Assembly (NCBI GenBank): GCA_035455745.1
Contig: DATIEP010000037.1
Coordinates: 116,758 to 180,757, forward strand
DNA from: JADGGM01 sp027307005
Lineage (GTDB): Bacteria; Gemmatimonadota; Gemmatimonadetes; Gemmatimonadales; Gemmatimonadaceae
Length of the DNA: 64,000 nucleotides
Direction of reading: 5' to 3'
Below the pieces are notes generated by a model. That model did no database searches. It was not told where the DNA came from and saw only the letters and a program-made list of their open reading frames with translations. The position numbers and the translations under genes are program-made. This document shows positions 26,772 to 37,165 of this stretch, one piece after another. Position 1 is the first letter of the stretch. Each line of letters begins with the position of its first letter.

Positions 26772-27145
26772 GTATCGAACCTCGCATCGGACCCCACGGA
26801 CGGGATGACGACCTGACCCGCGTGTTGCGTAGTCTGTACGCCGCGCCGTCGGACGACGCGTACTGGACGACCTTCGCCGGGCGCATCATGGCGCGCATCG
26901 GCGGCGAAGCTGTCGTCGAGCAGTGGTGGCAGCCGTTAGCACGGTTCGCGCGGATCGGTCTCGTGGCGGCGGCGGTGGCGCTCGTGGCAGCGCGCATCGC
27001 GTTGTCGCGCGATGCTGCGCGTGAGACGGCCATTGCGTACGACGGGGTCATCGAGACGCCGGCGACGGCGCCGTTGCAGGTGGCGACAGACCGGACGCCT
27101 GGCTCCGCGCGCGACGCCACGCTGCGTTACGTCATCTCACCCTGA
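26768..27145 (+). CDS. Putative membrane anti-sigma factor
   Basis: 125 residues: a soluble N-terminal 57 residues, one membrane span (about 60-80, ARIGLVAAAVALVAARIAL) and a short extracytoplasmic tail. It is coupled by an ATGA overlap to the ECF sigma gene, the classic place for its anti-sigma factor. The N-terminal part (DDDLTRVLRSLYAAPSDDAYW) lacks the HxxxCxxC zinc motif of ZAS-type anti-sigmas, so the assignment rests on position and topology, not on a recognised domain. Confidence 0.6.
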   Translation: MSIEPRIGPHGRDDDLTRVLRSLYAAPSDDAYWTTFAGRIMARIGGEAVVEQWWQPLARFARIGLVAAAVALVAARIALSRDAARETAIAYDGVIETPATAPLQVATDRTPGSARDATLRYVISP

Positions 27146-27157
27146 CCGGAGCCCTCC

Positions 27158-27523
27158 ATGCAGCGCGCGAAAGCGCTCGCCTTCGCCGCCTTGATCGCGG
27201 TCCTGGTTGTTGGCGGCGCGGTGGGCTTTGCAGTGGACCGTCTGGTCCACAAGCCGTGTACTACATCTAGTTCGAGCTGCCGCAACGTCGACGTCCTCGC
27301 GGATCGCCTGGCGCTCTCGCCGGCGCAGCGCGCGGCGGTCGACAGCATTCTCGACAAGCGCCATCGCGACTTCGACAGCGCGCTGATCCCCGTGCGCCCG
27401 AAGCTCGATTCGATTCGTCTCGCGGCGCGAGCGGAAATCTTCAAGCTGCTCGATCCGACCCAGCGCGCGCGATTCCAACAGATCATCGATGAATCGCAGA
27501 GCAGCCAGGAGAATCACCGTTGA
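27158..27523 (+). CDS. Spy/CpxP-like periplasmic protein
   Basis: 121 residues with an N-terminal membrane or signal segment (ALIAVLVVGGAVGFAVDRLV) and a helical, charged periplasmic part (LADRLALSPAQRAAVDSILD, RHRDFDSALIPVRPKLDSI, EIFKLLDPTQRARFQQII). The LSPAQRAAVDSIL and LDPTQRARF phrases are typical of Spy/CpxP/ZraP stress chaperone-sensors. Its place after the sigma and anti-sigma genes suggests envelope-stress sensing that feeds into the operon. It is coupled to the TolC gene by a TTGA overlap. Confidence 0.7.
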   Translation: MQRAKALAFAALIAVLVVGGAVGFAVDRLVHKPCTTSSSSCRNVDVLADRLALSPAQRAAVDSILDKRHRDFDSALIPVRPKLDSIRLAARAEIFKLLDPTQRARFQQIIDESQSSQENHR

Positions 27524-28899
27524 AGAAATTGTTCGTGCTCGTGTTCGCACTGCCGGCAGCGCTGGCAGCGCAGCAACCTGCTACACCGCCGACGCCGCCC
27601 GCCGACACGGCGGCGTCGTTGCCGAAGTTCGATACGACGTTGCTTGGCCCGATCGACACGACGGCGCGTCCCATCAGTTTGGATAAAGCCGTGCATCTCG
27701 CGCAGCGGGCGTCGCCGCTTGCGGTCGCAGCACGCGGGACGATCGAGACGAGTCAGGCGCAGGTGCGGGCAGGCTATGCGGCGTTCATTCCGAGTCTCTC
27801 GGTGAGCGCCTCGGCGTCTCGCCAGGGCGGCGACCGGTTCGATCCGCAGGGCGCACTCGTTCCGTTCACCGGCAATGCGTGGCAACAGTCGCACGGGCTC
27901 GCGCTGAATCTCGATCTCTTCGACGGCGGCACGCGCATCTACAACCTGCACACGTTCAAGGCGAACGTGACCGCGGCGAACGCGAACGAAGTGCTCCAGC
28001 AGTTCTCGATCGCGCTGTCGGTGAAGCAGCAGTTCTACGCGGTGCTCGCGGCGCGCGAGGCAGACGCCGCGGCCGAGTCGCAGCTCCAGGAGTCCAACGA
28101 AAATCTCAAGCAGGCGCTGGCCAAGGTGCGCGCGCGCGAGGCGACCAAGTCGGATTCGCTGCGCGCGGTCATCCAGGTTGCTAACGCACAGTTAGCCATT
28201 GTCACGGCGCGCTACGATCTCGACAACGCCAACGCGGCGCTGACGCGGCTCGTCGGCACGACCTTCACCGTGACCGCGGCGCCCGACGACTCGACGAAAG
28301 AGTTCGCGTTCGCATCGGTGGACAGCGCCGCGTTGCGCGCGCTGGCCGAGGTGGGACCGGCGGTCAGGCAGGCACAGGCGTCGGATGTCGCATCGGCCGC
28401 GGGCGCGAAAGCGGCGCGCGCGCCGTATCTGCCCTCGCTGAGCGCGAGCTGGAACATCAGCGGCAACGGCAGCACGAACAGCATGGCGTTCGTCGCCGAT
28501 CAATACGCCTACCAGAATCAGTTCCGCATCTCGCTCAGCTATCCGCTTTTCGATCAGCTGCAGCGCGAGCAGAGCATTGCGGTCGCGGATGTGGCGCAGC
28601 GCAACGCCGATGCACAACTGCGCGATGCGAAGCTCGCTGCCCAACAGAACTTCGTGCAGTTCTACGGCGCGCTGCGGACGAATCAGCAGCAGGTGGAGAT
28701 CGACCAGACGTCGGTCGAGGCCGCCCAGGAGGATCTGCGTGTGCAGCGCCAGCGGTATGATTTCGGCGCGTCCACGCAGTTGGATGTGTTGACATCCGAA
28801 GCCGCGCTGATTCAGGCGCGCGCGGCGCTCATTCAGGCTCGGTTCAATTATCGCGTTGCCAAGGCGCAACTCGAAGCGCTCGTGGGCCGAGAGCTGTAG
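27520..28899 (+). CDS. TolC-family outer membrane efflux protein
   Basis: 459-residue TolC-like channel with a clean signal peptide (MKKLFVLVFALPAALA, cleaved before AQQP). Start is TTG at 27520 overlapping the previous stop, with AGGAG 8 bases upstream. Two repeats of long helices are seen (ISLDKAVHLAQRASPLAVAA in the first; ALAEVGPAVRQAQASDVASA in the second), and a conserved end VLTSEAALIQARAALIQARF. It should work with the adaptor and permease encoded next. Confidence 0.92.
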   Translation: MKKLFVLVFALPAALAAQQPATPPTPPADTAASLPKFDTTLLGPIDTTARPISLDKAVHLAQRASPLAVAARGTIETSQAQVRAGYAAFIPSLSVSASASRQGGDRFDPQGALVPFTGNAWQQSHGLALNLDLFDGGTRIYNLHTFKANVTAANANEVLQQFSIALSVKQQFYAVLAAREADAAAESQLQESNENLKQALAKVRAREATKSDSLRAVIQVANAQLAIVTARYDLDNANAALTRLVGTTFTVTAAPDDSTKEFAFASVDSAALRALAEVGPAVRQAQASDVASAAGAKAARAPYLPSLSASWNISGNGSTNSMAFVADQYAYQNQFRISLSYPLFDQLQREQSIAVADVAQRNADAQLRDAKLAAQQNFVQFYGALRTNQQQVEIDQTSVEAAQEDLRVQRQRYDFGASTQLDVLTSEAALIQARAALIQARFNYRVAKAQLEALVGREL

Positions 28900-28932
28900 A
28901 CCCCCGTGAGCGTGACGATCAGGAGACGATTC

Positions 28933-30417
28933 GTGAGACCCTATATTCCGCTCGCCGCCGCGCTGCTCGTGGTGGTGGGCTGCAACAAGAAAGCCGCCAA
29001 CCCGGCGAGCGCGGTTCAGGTGGCCACGATCGCGAAGCAGGATCTCATCGTCGATGTCGAGGCGACCGGCGTCATCCAGCCGATCAACGCGGTGCAGGTG
29101 CGCTCGAAGGCATCGGGGCAGATCATCAAGATGCCGGTGGAGCTGGGCTCGCGGGTCAAGCCGGGTGATCTGCTGGTGCAGGTCGACCCGCGCCAGGTGA
29201 CGAACAACTACAATCAGGCGAAGGCGGCGCTCCTGGCGGCGCAGGCGAACCTGACGGTGACCAAGACACAGCTCGATCGGGCCAACGGTCTGGCAAAGGC
29301 GGGGGTGCTCACCGCGCCCGACCTGGAGACGGCGCAGCTGAACTATGCCAACGCGCAGTCGGCGGTGGCGGCGGCGAAAACGAACCTCGACAACGCGCAG
29401 ATCGCGCTCGAGGACGCGCACATCGTGGCGCCGATCAACGGCGTGGTGATCGAGAAGGACGTCTCGTTAGGCCAGGTCATCAGCTCGGCGACGAACAACG
29501 CCGGCGGCGGCACGCTGCTGCTGCAGATGGCCGACCTGGGCCAGGTGATGGACAGCACGCTGGTGAGCGAGAGCGACATTGGCAACGTGAAGCCGGGACA
29601 GAAGGCGACGGTGAAGGTCGACGCGTATCCCAACCGGGCGTTCGTCGGCACGGTGGAGAAGATCGCGCCGGAAGCGACGGTGCAGCAGAGCGTGACGATG
29701 TTTCCGGTGCTCATTCACCTGGACAACAAGGACGGCGCGCTCATGCCGGGCATGAACAGCGACGTGTCGGTGCTGGTGCAGCAGCGGACGAACGTGCTCA
29801 CGGTGCCCAACGACGCGCTGCGCACGCCGCGCGAAGGCGCGCAGGTCGCCGAGGCGTTAGGCCTGGACCCGGTGAAGGTGACGAACGAGGTCAAGACGCA
29901 GCTGGCCAGCTTGCATCCCGGCGCCGGGGCCGCGGCGCCTAACGCGACCGGCGACACGGCGGCGGCGGCGGGCATGATCGACCCGGCGGACTCGACCGCC
30001 GGCGCCGCACGCCAGCGCGGCGCTCGCGGGGCCGCCGGGCGGCGGCCCGCCGGCGCCGGCGCCCGCGCCAGCGGGAACGGCGGCGGCGCATTCGCGGCGC
30101 AGACCGGCGGCCTGTCGACGGGATCCGAGTTCGGCGTCGGGTCCAACCGGCACACCGGCCTCGTGTTCCTGGCGCAGAACGGCACCTTCGTCCCGCGCAT
30201 CGTCTCGTTAGGCGTCGCCAACTACGACGTCACCGAAGTGAAGAGCGGCCTGGCGGAAGGCGACCAGGTGGCGCTCGTCACCACGGCGATGCTCCTCCAG
30301 GCGCAGAACGCGCGGCAGCAGCGCATCAAGAGCTTCACCGCCCTGCCCGGGATGAACTCGCAGCAGAGCACGCCGCGCGGCGGCGCAGCCCGCGGCGGCG
30401 GCGCCAGGAGACCCTAG
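28933..30417 (+). CDS. MacA/RND-type membrane fusion lipoprotein
   Basis: 494-residue periplasmic adaptor. The GTG at 28933 with AGGAGA just upstream gives a lipoprotein signal (YIPLAAALLVVVGC, lipid on Cys 18-19); the GTG at 28906 would add nine residues. Lipoyl and hairpin segments are ATGVIQPINAVQVRSKASGQ, and DAHIVAPINGVVIEKDVSLG follows the coiled coil. A roughly 60-residue Ala/Gly/Arg-rich insertion (nucleotides about 29930-30110) interrupts the C-terminal part and another RGGAARGGGARR tail ends it; such low-complexity stretches are not part of the fold. Three base pairs separate it from the permease gene. Confidence 0.9.
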   Translation: MRPYIPLAAALLVVVGCNKKAANPASAVQVATIAKQDLIVDVEATGVIQPINAVQVRSKASGQIIKMPVELGSRVKPGDLLVQVDPRQVTNNYNQAKAALLAAQANLTVTKTQLDRANGLAKAGVLTAPDLETAQLNYANAQSAVAAAKTNLDNAQIALEDAHIVAPINGVVIEKDVSLGQVISSATNNAGGGTLLLQMADLGQVMDSTLVSESDIGNVKPGQKATVKVDAYPNRAFVGTVEKIAPEATVQQSVTMFPVLIHLDNKDGALMPGMNSDVSVLVQQRTNVLTVPNDALRTPREGAQVAEALGLDPVKVTNEVKTQLASLHPGAGAAAPNATGDTAAAAGMIDPADSTAGAARQRGARGAAGRRPAGAGARASGNGGGAFAAQTGGLSTGSEFGVGSNRHTGLVFLAQNGTFVPRIVSLGVANYDVTEVKSGLAEGDQVALVTTAMLLQAQNARQQRIKSFTALPGMNSQQSTPRGGAARGGGARRP

Positions 30418-30419
30418 CC

Positions 30420-31652
<1,233 letters not shown>

Positions 31653-31678
31653 ATTTTCGATCGACGAACGCAGGTGGT

Positions 31679-31714
31679 GGCCCGCGCTACAGGTTCCGGC
31701 GCGGGCCATTTTTT
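31679..31714 (+). terminator. Intrinsic terminator after the efflux operon
   Basis: GGCCCGCGC (31679-31687) pairs with GCGCGGGCC (31699-31707) around an 11-base loop, followed by A and six T (31709-31714). It ends the operon whose last gene is the MacB-type permease. Confidence 0.85.
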
Positions 31715-31816
31715 GTGTCCGTTGCCGCGAAATTTCTTGAAGCTCGAACTGGTTCGCGCGCCGTCACTTGCGTGAGGCGGCGTGAAACGCGCATCCTGAG
31801 AGTATCGGCCGCCACG

Positions 31817-32371
31817 ATGCACGAGGCGGCCGCTTCGCTACCAGGCCATCGCTCCGTGTCGAATCCGATTTCCATCGAGCCACCCGCGCGCAGCACCGTA
31901 CACGCGAGCTTCGTCGTGAATGACGAAACCCGCGAGGCCGCGATCGCGCCGCACAAGACGCTGCTCGAGGTCCTGCGCGAGGATCTGTCGCTCACCGGCA
32001 CGAAGCACGGGTGCGAGTTGGGCGAGTGCGGCATGTGCACGGTGCTGATCGACGGACAGCCCGTGCTCTCCTGTCTCGTGCTCGCGATCGCCGCCACGGA
32101 CCGCGCGATCACGACAGTGGAAGGTCTGGCGAGCGGTCCCTCGCTCAGTCCGCTGCAGCGCGCGTTCGCGGAGCTCGGCGCCGCGCAGTGCGGCTACTGC
32201 ACGCCGGCAATGCTGCTCACGGCGCAGGCGCTGCTCGACCGCACGCCGCACCCGACGCGCGAGGACATACGCGACGCGTTGAGCGGCACGCTGTGCCGGT
32301 GCACCGGGTATCTCAAGATCTTCGAAGCGGTCGAGCTGGCGGCGGACCGCGCCGGGAGCGCCGATGCCTAA
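31817..32371 (+). CDS. hcrC: Molybdenum hydroxylase [2Fe-2S] subunit (4-hydroxybenzoyl-CoA reductase gamma type)
   Basis: 184-residue iron-sulfur subunit of a xanthine oxidase-family enzyme, carrying two [2Fe-2S] clusters. The plant-ferredoxin-type cysteines are C66, C71, C74 and C86 (GCELGECGMC), and the second set is C125, C128, C160 and C162 (CGYCTP, CRCTGY). About 25 residues precede the conserved start; the GTG at 31858 is an alternative. It overlaps the large-subunit gene by 8 bases. Electrons pass between the molybdenum site, these clusters and the FAD subunit. The subunit itself does not tell the substrate; see the FAD subunit. Confidence 0.9.
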   Translation: MHEAAASLPGHRSVSNPISIEPPARSTVHASFVVNDETREAAIAPHKTLLEVLREDLSLTGTKHGCELGECGMCTVLIDGQPVLSCLVLAIAATDRAITTVEGLASGPSLSPLQRAFAELGAAQCGYCTPAMLLTAQALLDRTPHPTREDIRDALSGTLCRCTGYLKIFEAVELAADRAGSADA

Positions 32372-34841
32372 CGATCTGACGGCCGCTCAGGCGGAGCAGC
32401 AGAAGCGCGCCTATCGCGTGATCGGCACGCCGCGTCAGAAGGTGGATGCGGCGGCGAAGGTGACCGGTGCGCTGCGCTTCGCCGACGATCTGGCGCTGCC
32501 CCGGATGCTGCACTGCACGCTGCTGCGCGCGTCGCTGCCGCACGCGCGCATCGTGCGCATCGACACGACGCGCGCCGCCGCACTGGCGGGCGTCGTCGCG
32601 GTGCTCACCGGCGAAGCGCTTCCGATCCCGTTCGGCATCTTGCCGATCACACAGGATGAACACGCCCTGTGCATCGACCGTGTGCGCTTCGTCGGCGATC
32701 CGGTGGCGGCCGTGGCCGCCGTGGACGAGGACACGGCGCGCGCGGCGTGCGACCTGATCGACGTCGAGTACGAGGCGCTGCCGTCCATCGGCTCGATCGA
32801 CCAAGCGCTGACGACGCCCGAGCCGCAGATCCACGACTATGCCGACGAGGGCAACGTGCACAAGCACGTGGCGCTCGATTTCGGCGGCGTCGACGAGGCG
32901 ATGCGCACGGCCGACCTGGTGCGCGAGGACGTGTTCTTCTACGAGGGGAACACGCACCTGGCGATGGAGCAGCACGCGGCGATGGCGGAGTGGTCGACGG
33001 ACGGGCGGCTGACGCTGTGGACGAGCACGCAGACCCCGCACTACGTGCACCGGGCGGTGAGCAAGGTGCTGCAGATGCCGCCGGCGCACGTCCGGGTGAT
33101 CGCGACGCCTAACGGAGGCGGGTTCGGCGGCAAATCCGATCCGTTCAATCACGAGATCGTCGTTGCGGAGCTCGCGCGGCGGACGGGACGTCCGGTGAAG
33201 ATCTGCTTGACGCGCGAGGAAGTGTTCTACTGCCATCGCGGCCGGCATCCGACGCTCATGCGGATCAAGACGGGCGTGACGCGCGACGGGCGCATCGTGG
33301 CGATGGATTTTTCGTCGGTGCTCGACGGCGGCGCATACGGGTCGTACGGCGTGGCGAGCATGTACTACACCGGCGCGCTGCAGACGGTCACGTACCAGGT
33401 GCCCACCTATCGCTTCCGCGGCGCGCGTGTGTTCACCAACAAGCCGCCGTGCGGACCGAAGCGCGGCCACGGCACGCCGCAGCCGCGGTTCGCGCTCGAG
33501 TGCCACCTCGACAAGATCGCCGAACAGTTAGGCGAAGATCCGGCGGCCTGGCGGATGCGGATGCTGCAGCCGCCCCAGAGCATCACCGCGAACTGGCTGC
33601 GCATCGGGTCTATGGGGCTGGGGCCGTGCATCGAAACCGTGGTGCGCGCGAGCGGCTGGGACGCGAAGTTCAGGCAGCTCCCGTTCGGGCGCGGCGTCGG
33701 CATCGCGTGCTCATCCTACATCTCCGGCGCGGGGCTGCCGATTTACTGGAACAGCATGCCCCACTCGTCGGTGCAGCTCAAGCTCGACCGGTCGGGCGGC
33801 GTGGCCGCCTTCTGCGGCAGCACCGACATCGGGCAGGGCTCCGATTCGGTGCTCGCGTACTGCGTGGCCGAAGTGTTAGGCATCGAGCCGGTAGACATCC
33901 GGGTGGTGACCGGGGACACGGACCTGACGCCGGTGGACCTCGGCTCCTACTCGTCCCGCGTCACCATGATGATGGGCCACGCCGCCATCCAGGCCGCCGA
34001 GCGCGCCCGCGCGTTGCTGGCCAGGGCCGCCGGCGAACGGTTAGGCATCCCGGCCGATCGCCTGGTGTTCGCCGATCGCCGCGTGTTCGACGCCGAGGAT
34101 GCCGGCCGCGGCGTCTCGTTCGCCGAGGCGGTGCAGCTCGCCGAGACGCGCGACGGCGCGATCGGCGCCGTGGGCTCGTACACGCCGCCGCGGTCGCCGG
34201 GCCGCTACAAGGGCGCCGGCGTTGGGCCGTCGCCGGCGTACTCGTACTCCTGCGCCGTCGCCGAAGTCGAGGTGGAGCCGGAGACCGGCATCGTGCGCGT
34301 GCCGAAAGTCTGGATCGCGCACGACATCGGCCAGGCGATCAATCCCCTGCTCGCCATCGGACAGGTGGAAGGCTCGGTGTACATGGGGTTAGGCGAAGCG
34401 CTGATGGAGGAGATGACCTACCGCGACGCCGAGCGGCGCCTCGTGCACCACCACCCGAGCATGCTCGAGTACAAGTCGCCGACCACGTTCGAGATGTGCG
34501 ACGTGGAGTCGTATCTGATCGAAGCGGCGGAGCCCGGCGGACCGTTCGGCGCGAAAGAAGTCGGACAGGGACCCTTGCTCCCGATTCCGCCGGCGGTGGC
34601 CAATGCGGTGTACGACGCGGTCGGCGTGCGCATCGACGAAGTACCGTGCGCGCCGCATGCGGTGTTGCGCGCGCTGCGCGACAAGACGCGCGGCAAGGAG
34701 CCGCGCCACGGACCTTCGTCGTTCCCGGACTACGCGTTCCCCGAACCGACGCTCATCCGGACGCCCGCGCAGGGCGGCGACGGTCGCGAGGCGGACCATC
34801 GGCCGCACAGCGAGGTCGGCGGACCGGGCCGGGCAGGCTGA
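32364..34841 (+). CDS. hcrA: Molybdenum hydroxylase catalytic subunit (4-hydroxybenzoyl-CoA reductase alpha type)
   Basis: 825-residue molybdopterin-binding subunit. The first cofactor loop is GGGFGGKSDP (G251 on), and the catalytic glutamate is E732 in FGAKEVGQGPLLPIPPAVAN. The segment VANAVYDAVGVRIDEVP is the standard C-terminal block. The FAD partner has the extra iron-sulfur loop seen in 4-hydroxybenzoyl-CoA reductase, so the substrate class is most likely an aromatic acyl-CoA or related aromatic. Reductive dehydroxylation versus hydroxylation cannot be decided here. Six GTTAGGC/GCCTAAC words occur in the gene. The last 40 residues are polar and variable. Confidence 0.88.
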   Translation: MPNDLTAAQAEQQKRAYRVIGTPRQKVDAAAKVTGALRFADDLALPRMLHCTLLRASLPHARIVRIDTTRAAALAGVVAVLTGEALPIPFGILPITQDEHALCIDRVRFVGDPVAAVAAVDEDTARAACDLIDVEYEALPSIGSIDQALTTPEPQIHDYADEGNVHKHVALDFGGVDEAMRTADLVREDVFFYEGNTHLAMEQHAAMAEWSTDGRLTLWTSTQTPHYVHRAVSKVLQMPPAHVRVIATPNGGGFGGKSDPFNHEIVVAELARRTGRPVKICLTREEVFYCHRGRHPTLMRIKTGVTRDGRIVAMDFSSVLDGGAYGSYGVASMYYTGALQTVTYQVPTYRFRGARVFTNKPPCGPKRGHGTPQPRFALECHLDKIAEQLGEDPAAWRMRMLQPPQSITANWLRIGSMGLGPCIETVVRASGWDAKFRQLPFGRGVGIACSSYISGAGLPIYWNSMPHSSVQLKLDRSGGVAAFCGSTDIGQGSDSVLAYCVAEVLGIEPVDIRVVTGDTDLTPVDLGSYSSRVTMMMGHAAIQAAERARALLARAAGERLGIPADRLVFADRRVFDAEDAGRGVSFAEAVQLAETRDGAIGAVGSYTPPRSPGRYKGAGVGPSPAYSYSCAVAEVEVEPETGIVRVPKVWIAHDIGQAINPLLAIGQVEGSVYMGLGEALMEEMTYRDAERRLVHHHPSMLEYKSPTTFEMCDVESYLIEAAEPGGPFGAKEVGQGPLLPIPPAVANAVYDAVGVRIDEVPCAPHAVLRALRDKTRGKEPRHGPSSFPDYAFPEPTLIRTPAQGGDGREADHRPHSEVGGPGRAG

Positions 34842-35830
34842 TGCTGCGCCTTCCGCGATTCCAGTACGTGTCGCCGCCAACGGTGATGGATGCGCTCAGT
34901 GCGCGATTCGAGTTAGGCAGCGATGCGATGTACGTGGCCGGCGGCACCGACCTGTACCCGAACATGAAGCGGCGCCAGCAGACGCCGCGGCACGTCATCT
35001 CGCTCGCTGGCATCGAGCCGCTCCGGGAAATCCACAGCGGCCCCGAGCTGGGCCTGCGCATCGGCTCCTGCGTCACGTTGGCGCAGCTGGCGGCGGATCC
35101 GATCGTGCGACGGCAGTATCCGGCGGTCGCCGCCGCGGCCGGGCTCGTGTCGACGCCACCGTTGCGCAACATGGGCACCATCGGCGGCAACCTGCTGCTC
35201 GACACGCGCTGCAACTATTACGACCAGACGTACGAGTGGCGCAAGGCGATCGACTTCTGCATGAAGAAGGATGGGCGGATCTGCTGGGTCGCACCGTCGA
35301 GCCCGCGCTGTTGGGCGGTGCAATCGTCGGACGGAGCGCCCGTCGCCGTTGCGTTAGGCGCATCGGTGATGCTGGCCAGCCGCGGCGGCGTGCGCCGGGT
35401 CGCGGCGGAAGACCTCTACCACAACGATGGCATCCAGTATCTCACCAAGCGGCCGGAGGAGCTGCTCGTGTGGTACGTGCTGCCGCCGATCGGTGCATGG
35501 CGGGCATCGTACGTGAAGCTCAGGCGCCGCGGCTCGTTCGACTTTCCGGTGTTAGGCGTCGCCGCGCGCGTCGACTTCTTTCCCGACGGCACCGTCCGCG
35601 ACGCGCGCATCGTGCTCGGCGCCGTCGCGTCGTATCCGATGCGCATCGCGGCGGCGCGGGAAGCGCTCGTTGGGCGGCCGCTCGATGCCGCATCGATCGC
35701 CGACGCCGCCGACGCGTCGTTCAAGCCGGCAAAACCGATGGACAACACCGACTTCACGCTCTCGTGGCGCAAAGAGATGGTCCGGGTGTACGTGACGAAG
35801 GCGCTGGAGGAAATAGCGTCGCAGTCGTAG
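34841..35830 (+). CDS. hcrB: Molybdenum hydroxylase FAD subunit with extra [4Fe-4S] loop (4-hydroxybenzoyl-CoA reductase beta type)
   Basis: 329-residue FAD-binding subunit: YVAGGTDLYPNMKRR binds FAD pyrophosphate and LRNMGTIGGNLLLDTRC follows. After that glycine loop it has four cysteines at 124, 140, 148 and 157. The 16-8-9 spacing is that of the extra [4Fe-4S] cluster in Thauera 4-hydroxybenzoyl-CoA reductase HcrB as I recall it, and ordinary xanthine dehydrogenase FAD subunits lack this loop. The ATG overlaps the previous stop by one base. This loop is the best evidence for the HcrABC assignment. No benzoyl-CoA pathway gene is adjacent. Confidence 0.88.
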   Translation: MLRLPRFQYVSPPTVMDALSARFELGSDAMYVAGGTDLYPNMKRRQQTPRHVISLAGIEPLREIHSGPELGLRIGSCVTLAQLAADPIVRRQYPAVAAAAGLVSTPPLRNMGTIGGNLLLDTRCNYYDQTYEWRKAIDFCMKKDGRICWVAPSSPRCWAVQSSDGAPVAVALGASVMLASRGGVRRVAAEDLYHNDGIQYLTKRPEELLVWYVLPPIGAWRASYVKLRRRGSFDFPVLGVAARVDFFPDGTVRDARIVLGAVASYPMRIAAAREALVGRPLDAASIADAADASFKPAKPMDNTDFTLSWRKEMVRVYVTKALEEIASQS

Positions 35831-35874
35831 TCGACCATTTCATTGCACGGCGCATTCGCGTCGAACGTGCCGAC

Positions 35875-36990
35875 CTAAATGTGAAATAGCCGCTGTGCGT
35901 TGCCACGCCCAATTTTTTCACGGTCCGAATCGCTGATCGCGGCGTGATCGAACCAGTCTGCCGCGATGGCCGTGTCTTCGAATGGGAAATCCACCGAGTA
36001 GAGGACGCGGTCGGCGCCGACTTCGGCCACGACTTCGATCAGCGTCGGCGTCCTAAAATTGCCGCTCGTCGTGATGTAAAAGTTCTCTCGCAAATAATGA
36101 CCAATGGGACGCTTGGCGCTCGGCTTGGCTCCCAATGTTCGCGATACGCGGTTATCGATACGCCAGATGTTGCAGGGGAGCCCTTCTCCCAGGTGACCGA
36201 GAATAATCTTGAGCCTCGGATAGTCGTCGAACAATCCGCTGCCCATGAGGCGGAGGGCATGGACCGAAGTCTCCGCCGCGAATCCCCATACTGAGCTGAT
36301 TAACCAACGATGGCCTTCGTAAGCCGGTTCGCCGGCGGATGCCGATCGCGGGTGCAGATAAAATGGAACATCAAGCTCCTGCACTGTGGCCCAGAAATCA
36401 CGGTACTGCGGCAGGTCGTAGAACACGGTGGATTCCGCCGTGTCGATCTGCGAGTATCCGTTGACGAGCGCCCCACAGAATCCCAGTTCTTTGATGCAGC
36501 GCGTTAGCTCCTGAGCCGCAACCTGCGGATCCTGCAGCGGTAGCGCAGCAAATCCCTTGAAACGTTTCGGATTCTTGGCGATCTGCTCGGCGAGATGGTC
36601 GTTCGCGCGCCGCGCCACGCGAATCGCCTCGGGAATGCTCGGAATTGCCTGGATGCCGTCCCCGACTAGCGAAAGAATGCAAACGTCCAAACCGCCTCGG
36701 TCCATCTCGGCGATTCGCGCACTTCCAATATCGGCCAACCGCCTTTGAAATTCGGCGCTACCCAGCGCCCCATAGCTCGCGGCTAGAGTCTCAGGGATGA
36801 CAAAGTGCTCTTCCAACGCAATCTTGCCGGACGAGACCGAGTCGGACGTTGTGTCCTTTACACTCGTTAGGCCGGCCTCGGTTCTTTCGGCACTGACGAA
36901 TGACAATACGCCGCACGATGCCCAGATTCCGGCGGCGCGCTGGAGCAGCCGACGTCGTGTAATCACGCTGTTGCCGTCGAGGGACCTCAT
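35875..36990 (-). CDS. Amidohydrolase, resorcylate/ACMS-decarboxylase-like, with Tat-like signal
   Basis: 371 residues from ATG 36990. The N-terminus has TRRRLLQRAAGIWASCGVLS, a twin-arginine-like export signal, and then the conserved IALEEHFVIPET (metal-binding start of gamma-resorcylate decarboxylase relatives). Further signatures are FYLHPRSAS, IILGHLGEGLP and VLYSVDFPFED. The family performs metal-dependent non-oxidative decarboxylation of hydroxybenzoates or hydrolysis; the substrate here is unknown. Base composition is visibly more AT-rich than its neighbours, suggesting acquisition. It is convergent with the Hcr-like operon and divergent from a PadR regulator. An extended frame to 37152 would start inside the operator and is less likely. 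Confidence 0.82.
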   Translation of the reverse strand: MRSLDGNSVITRRRLLQRAAGIWASCGVLSFVSAERTEAGLTSVKDTTSDSVSSGKIALEEHFVIPETLAASYGALGSAEFQRRLADIGSARIAEMDRGGLDVCILSLVGDGIQAIPSIPEAIRVARRANDHLAEQIAKNPKRFKGFAALPLQDPQVAAQELTRCIKELGFCGALVNGYSQIDTAESTVFYDLPQYRDFWATVQELDVPFYLHPRSASAGEPAYEGHRWLISSVWGFAAETSVHALRLMGSGLFDDYPRLKIILGHLGEGLPCNIWRIDNRVSRTLGAKPSAKRPIGHYLRENFYITTSGNFRTPTLIEVVAEVGADRVLYSVDFPFEDTAIAADWFDHAAISDSDREKIGRGNAQRLFHI

Positions 36991-37134
36991 TCGCGCCCTC
37001 CCGTTCGCTGGGTCGAAAAAGGCTCTCAACTCTACGACAAACGGTCGCGCAACGGGATGTGTGAACGGGATGATCCCCAACAGCGACCTCATCTTATAGA
37101 TGAGCTCGGCGAAACCTTCGCGAGGGTATTGCGA

Positions 37135-37156
37135 AGATATATCGGACGACATATCT
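37135..37156. promoter_or_regulatory. Candidate PadR operator 1
   Basis: AGATAT at 37135-37140 and ATATCT at 37151-37156 form an inverted repeat centred on 37145. The whole element repeats nearly identically 30 bases downstream. It lies between the divergent amidohydrolase and PadR genes. Confidence 0.6.
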
Positions 37157-37165
37157 TAGTCTGCC

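Noticed and set aside
33449..34838. Arginine-rich frames overlapping the large-subunit gene on both strands
   Set aside because: They are shadows of the GC-rich codon pattern in hcrA; the main frame carries all family motifs.
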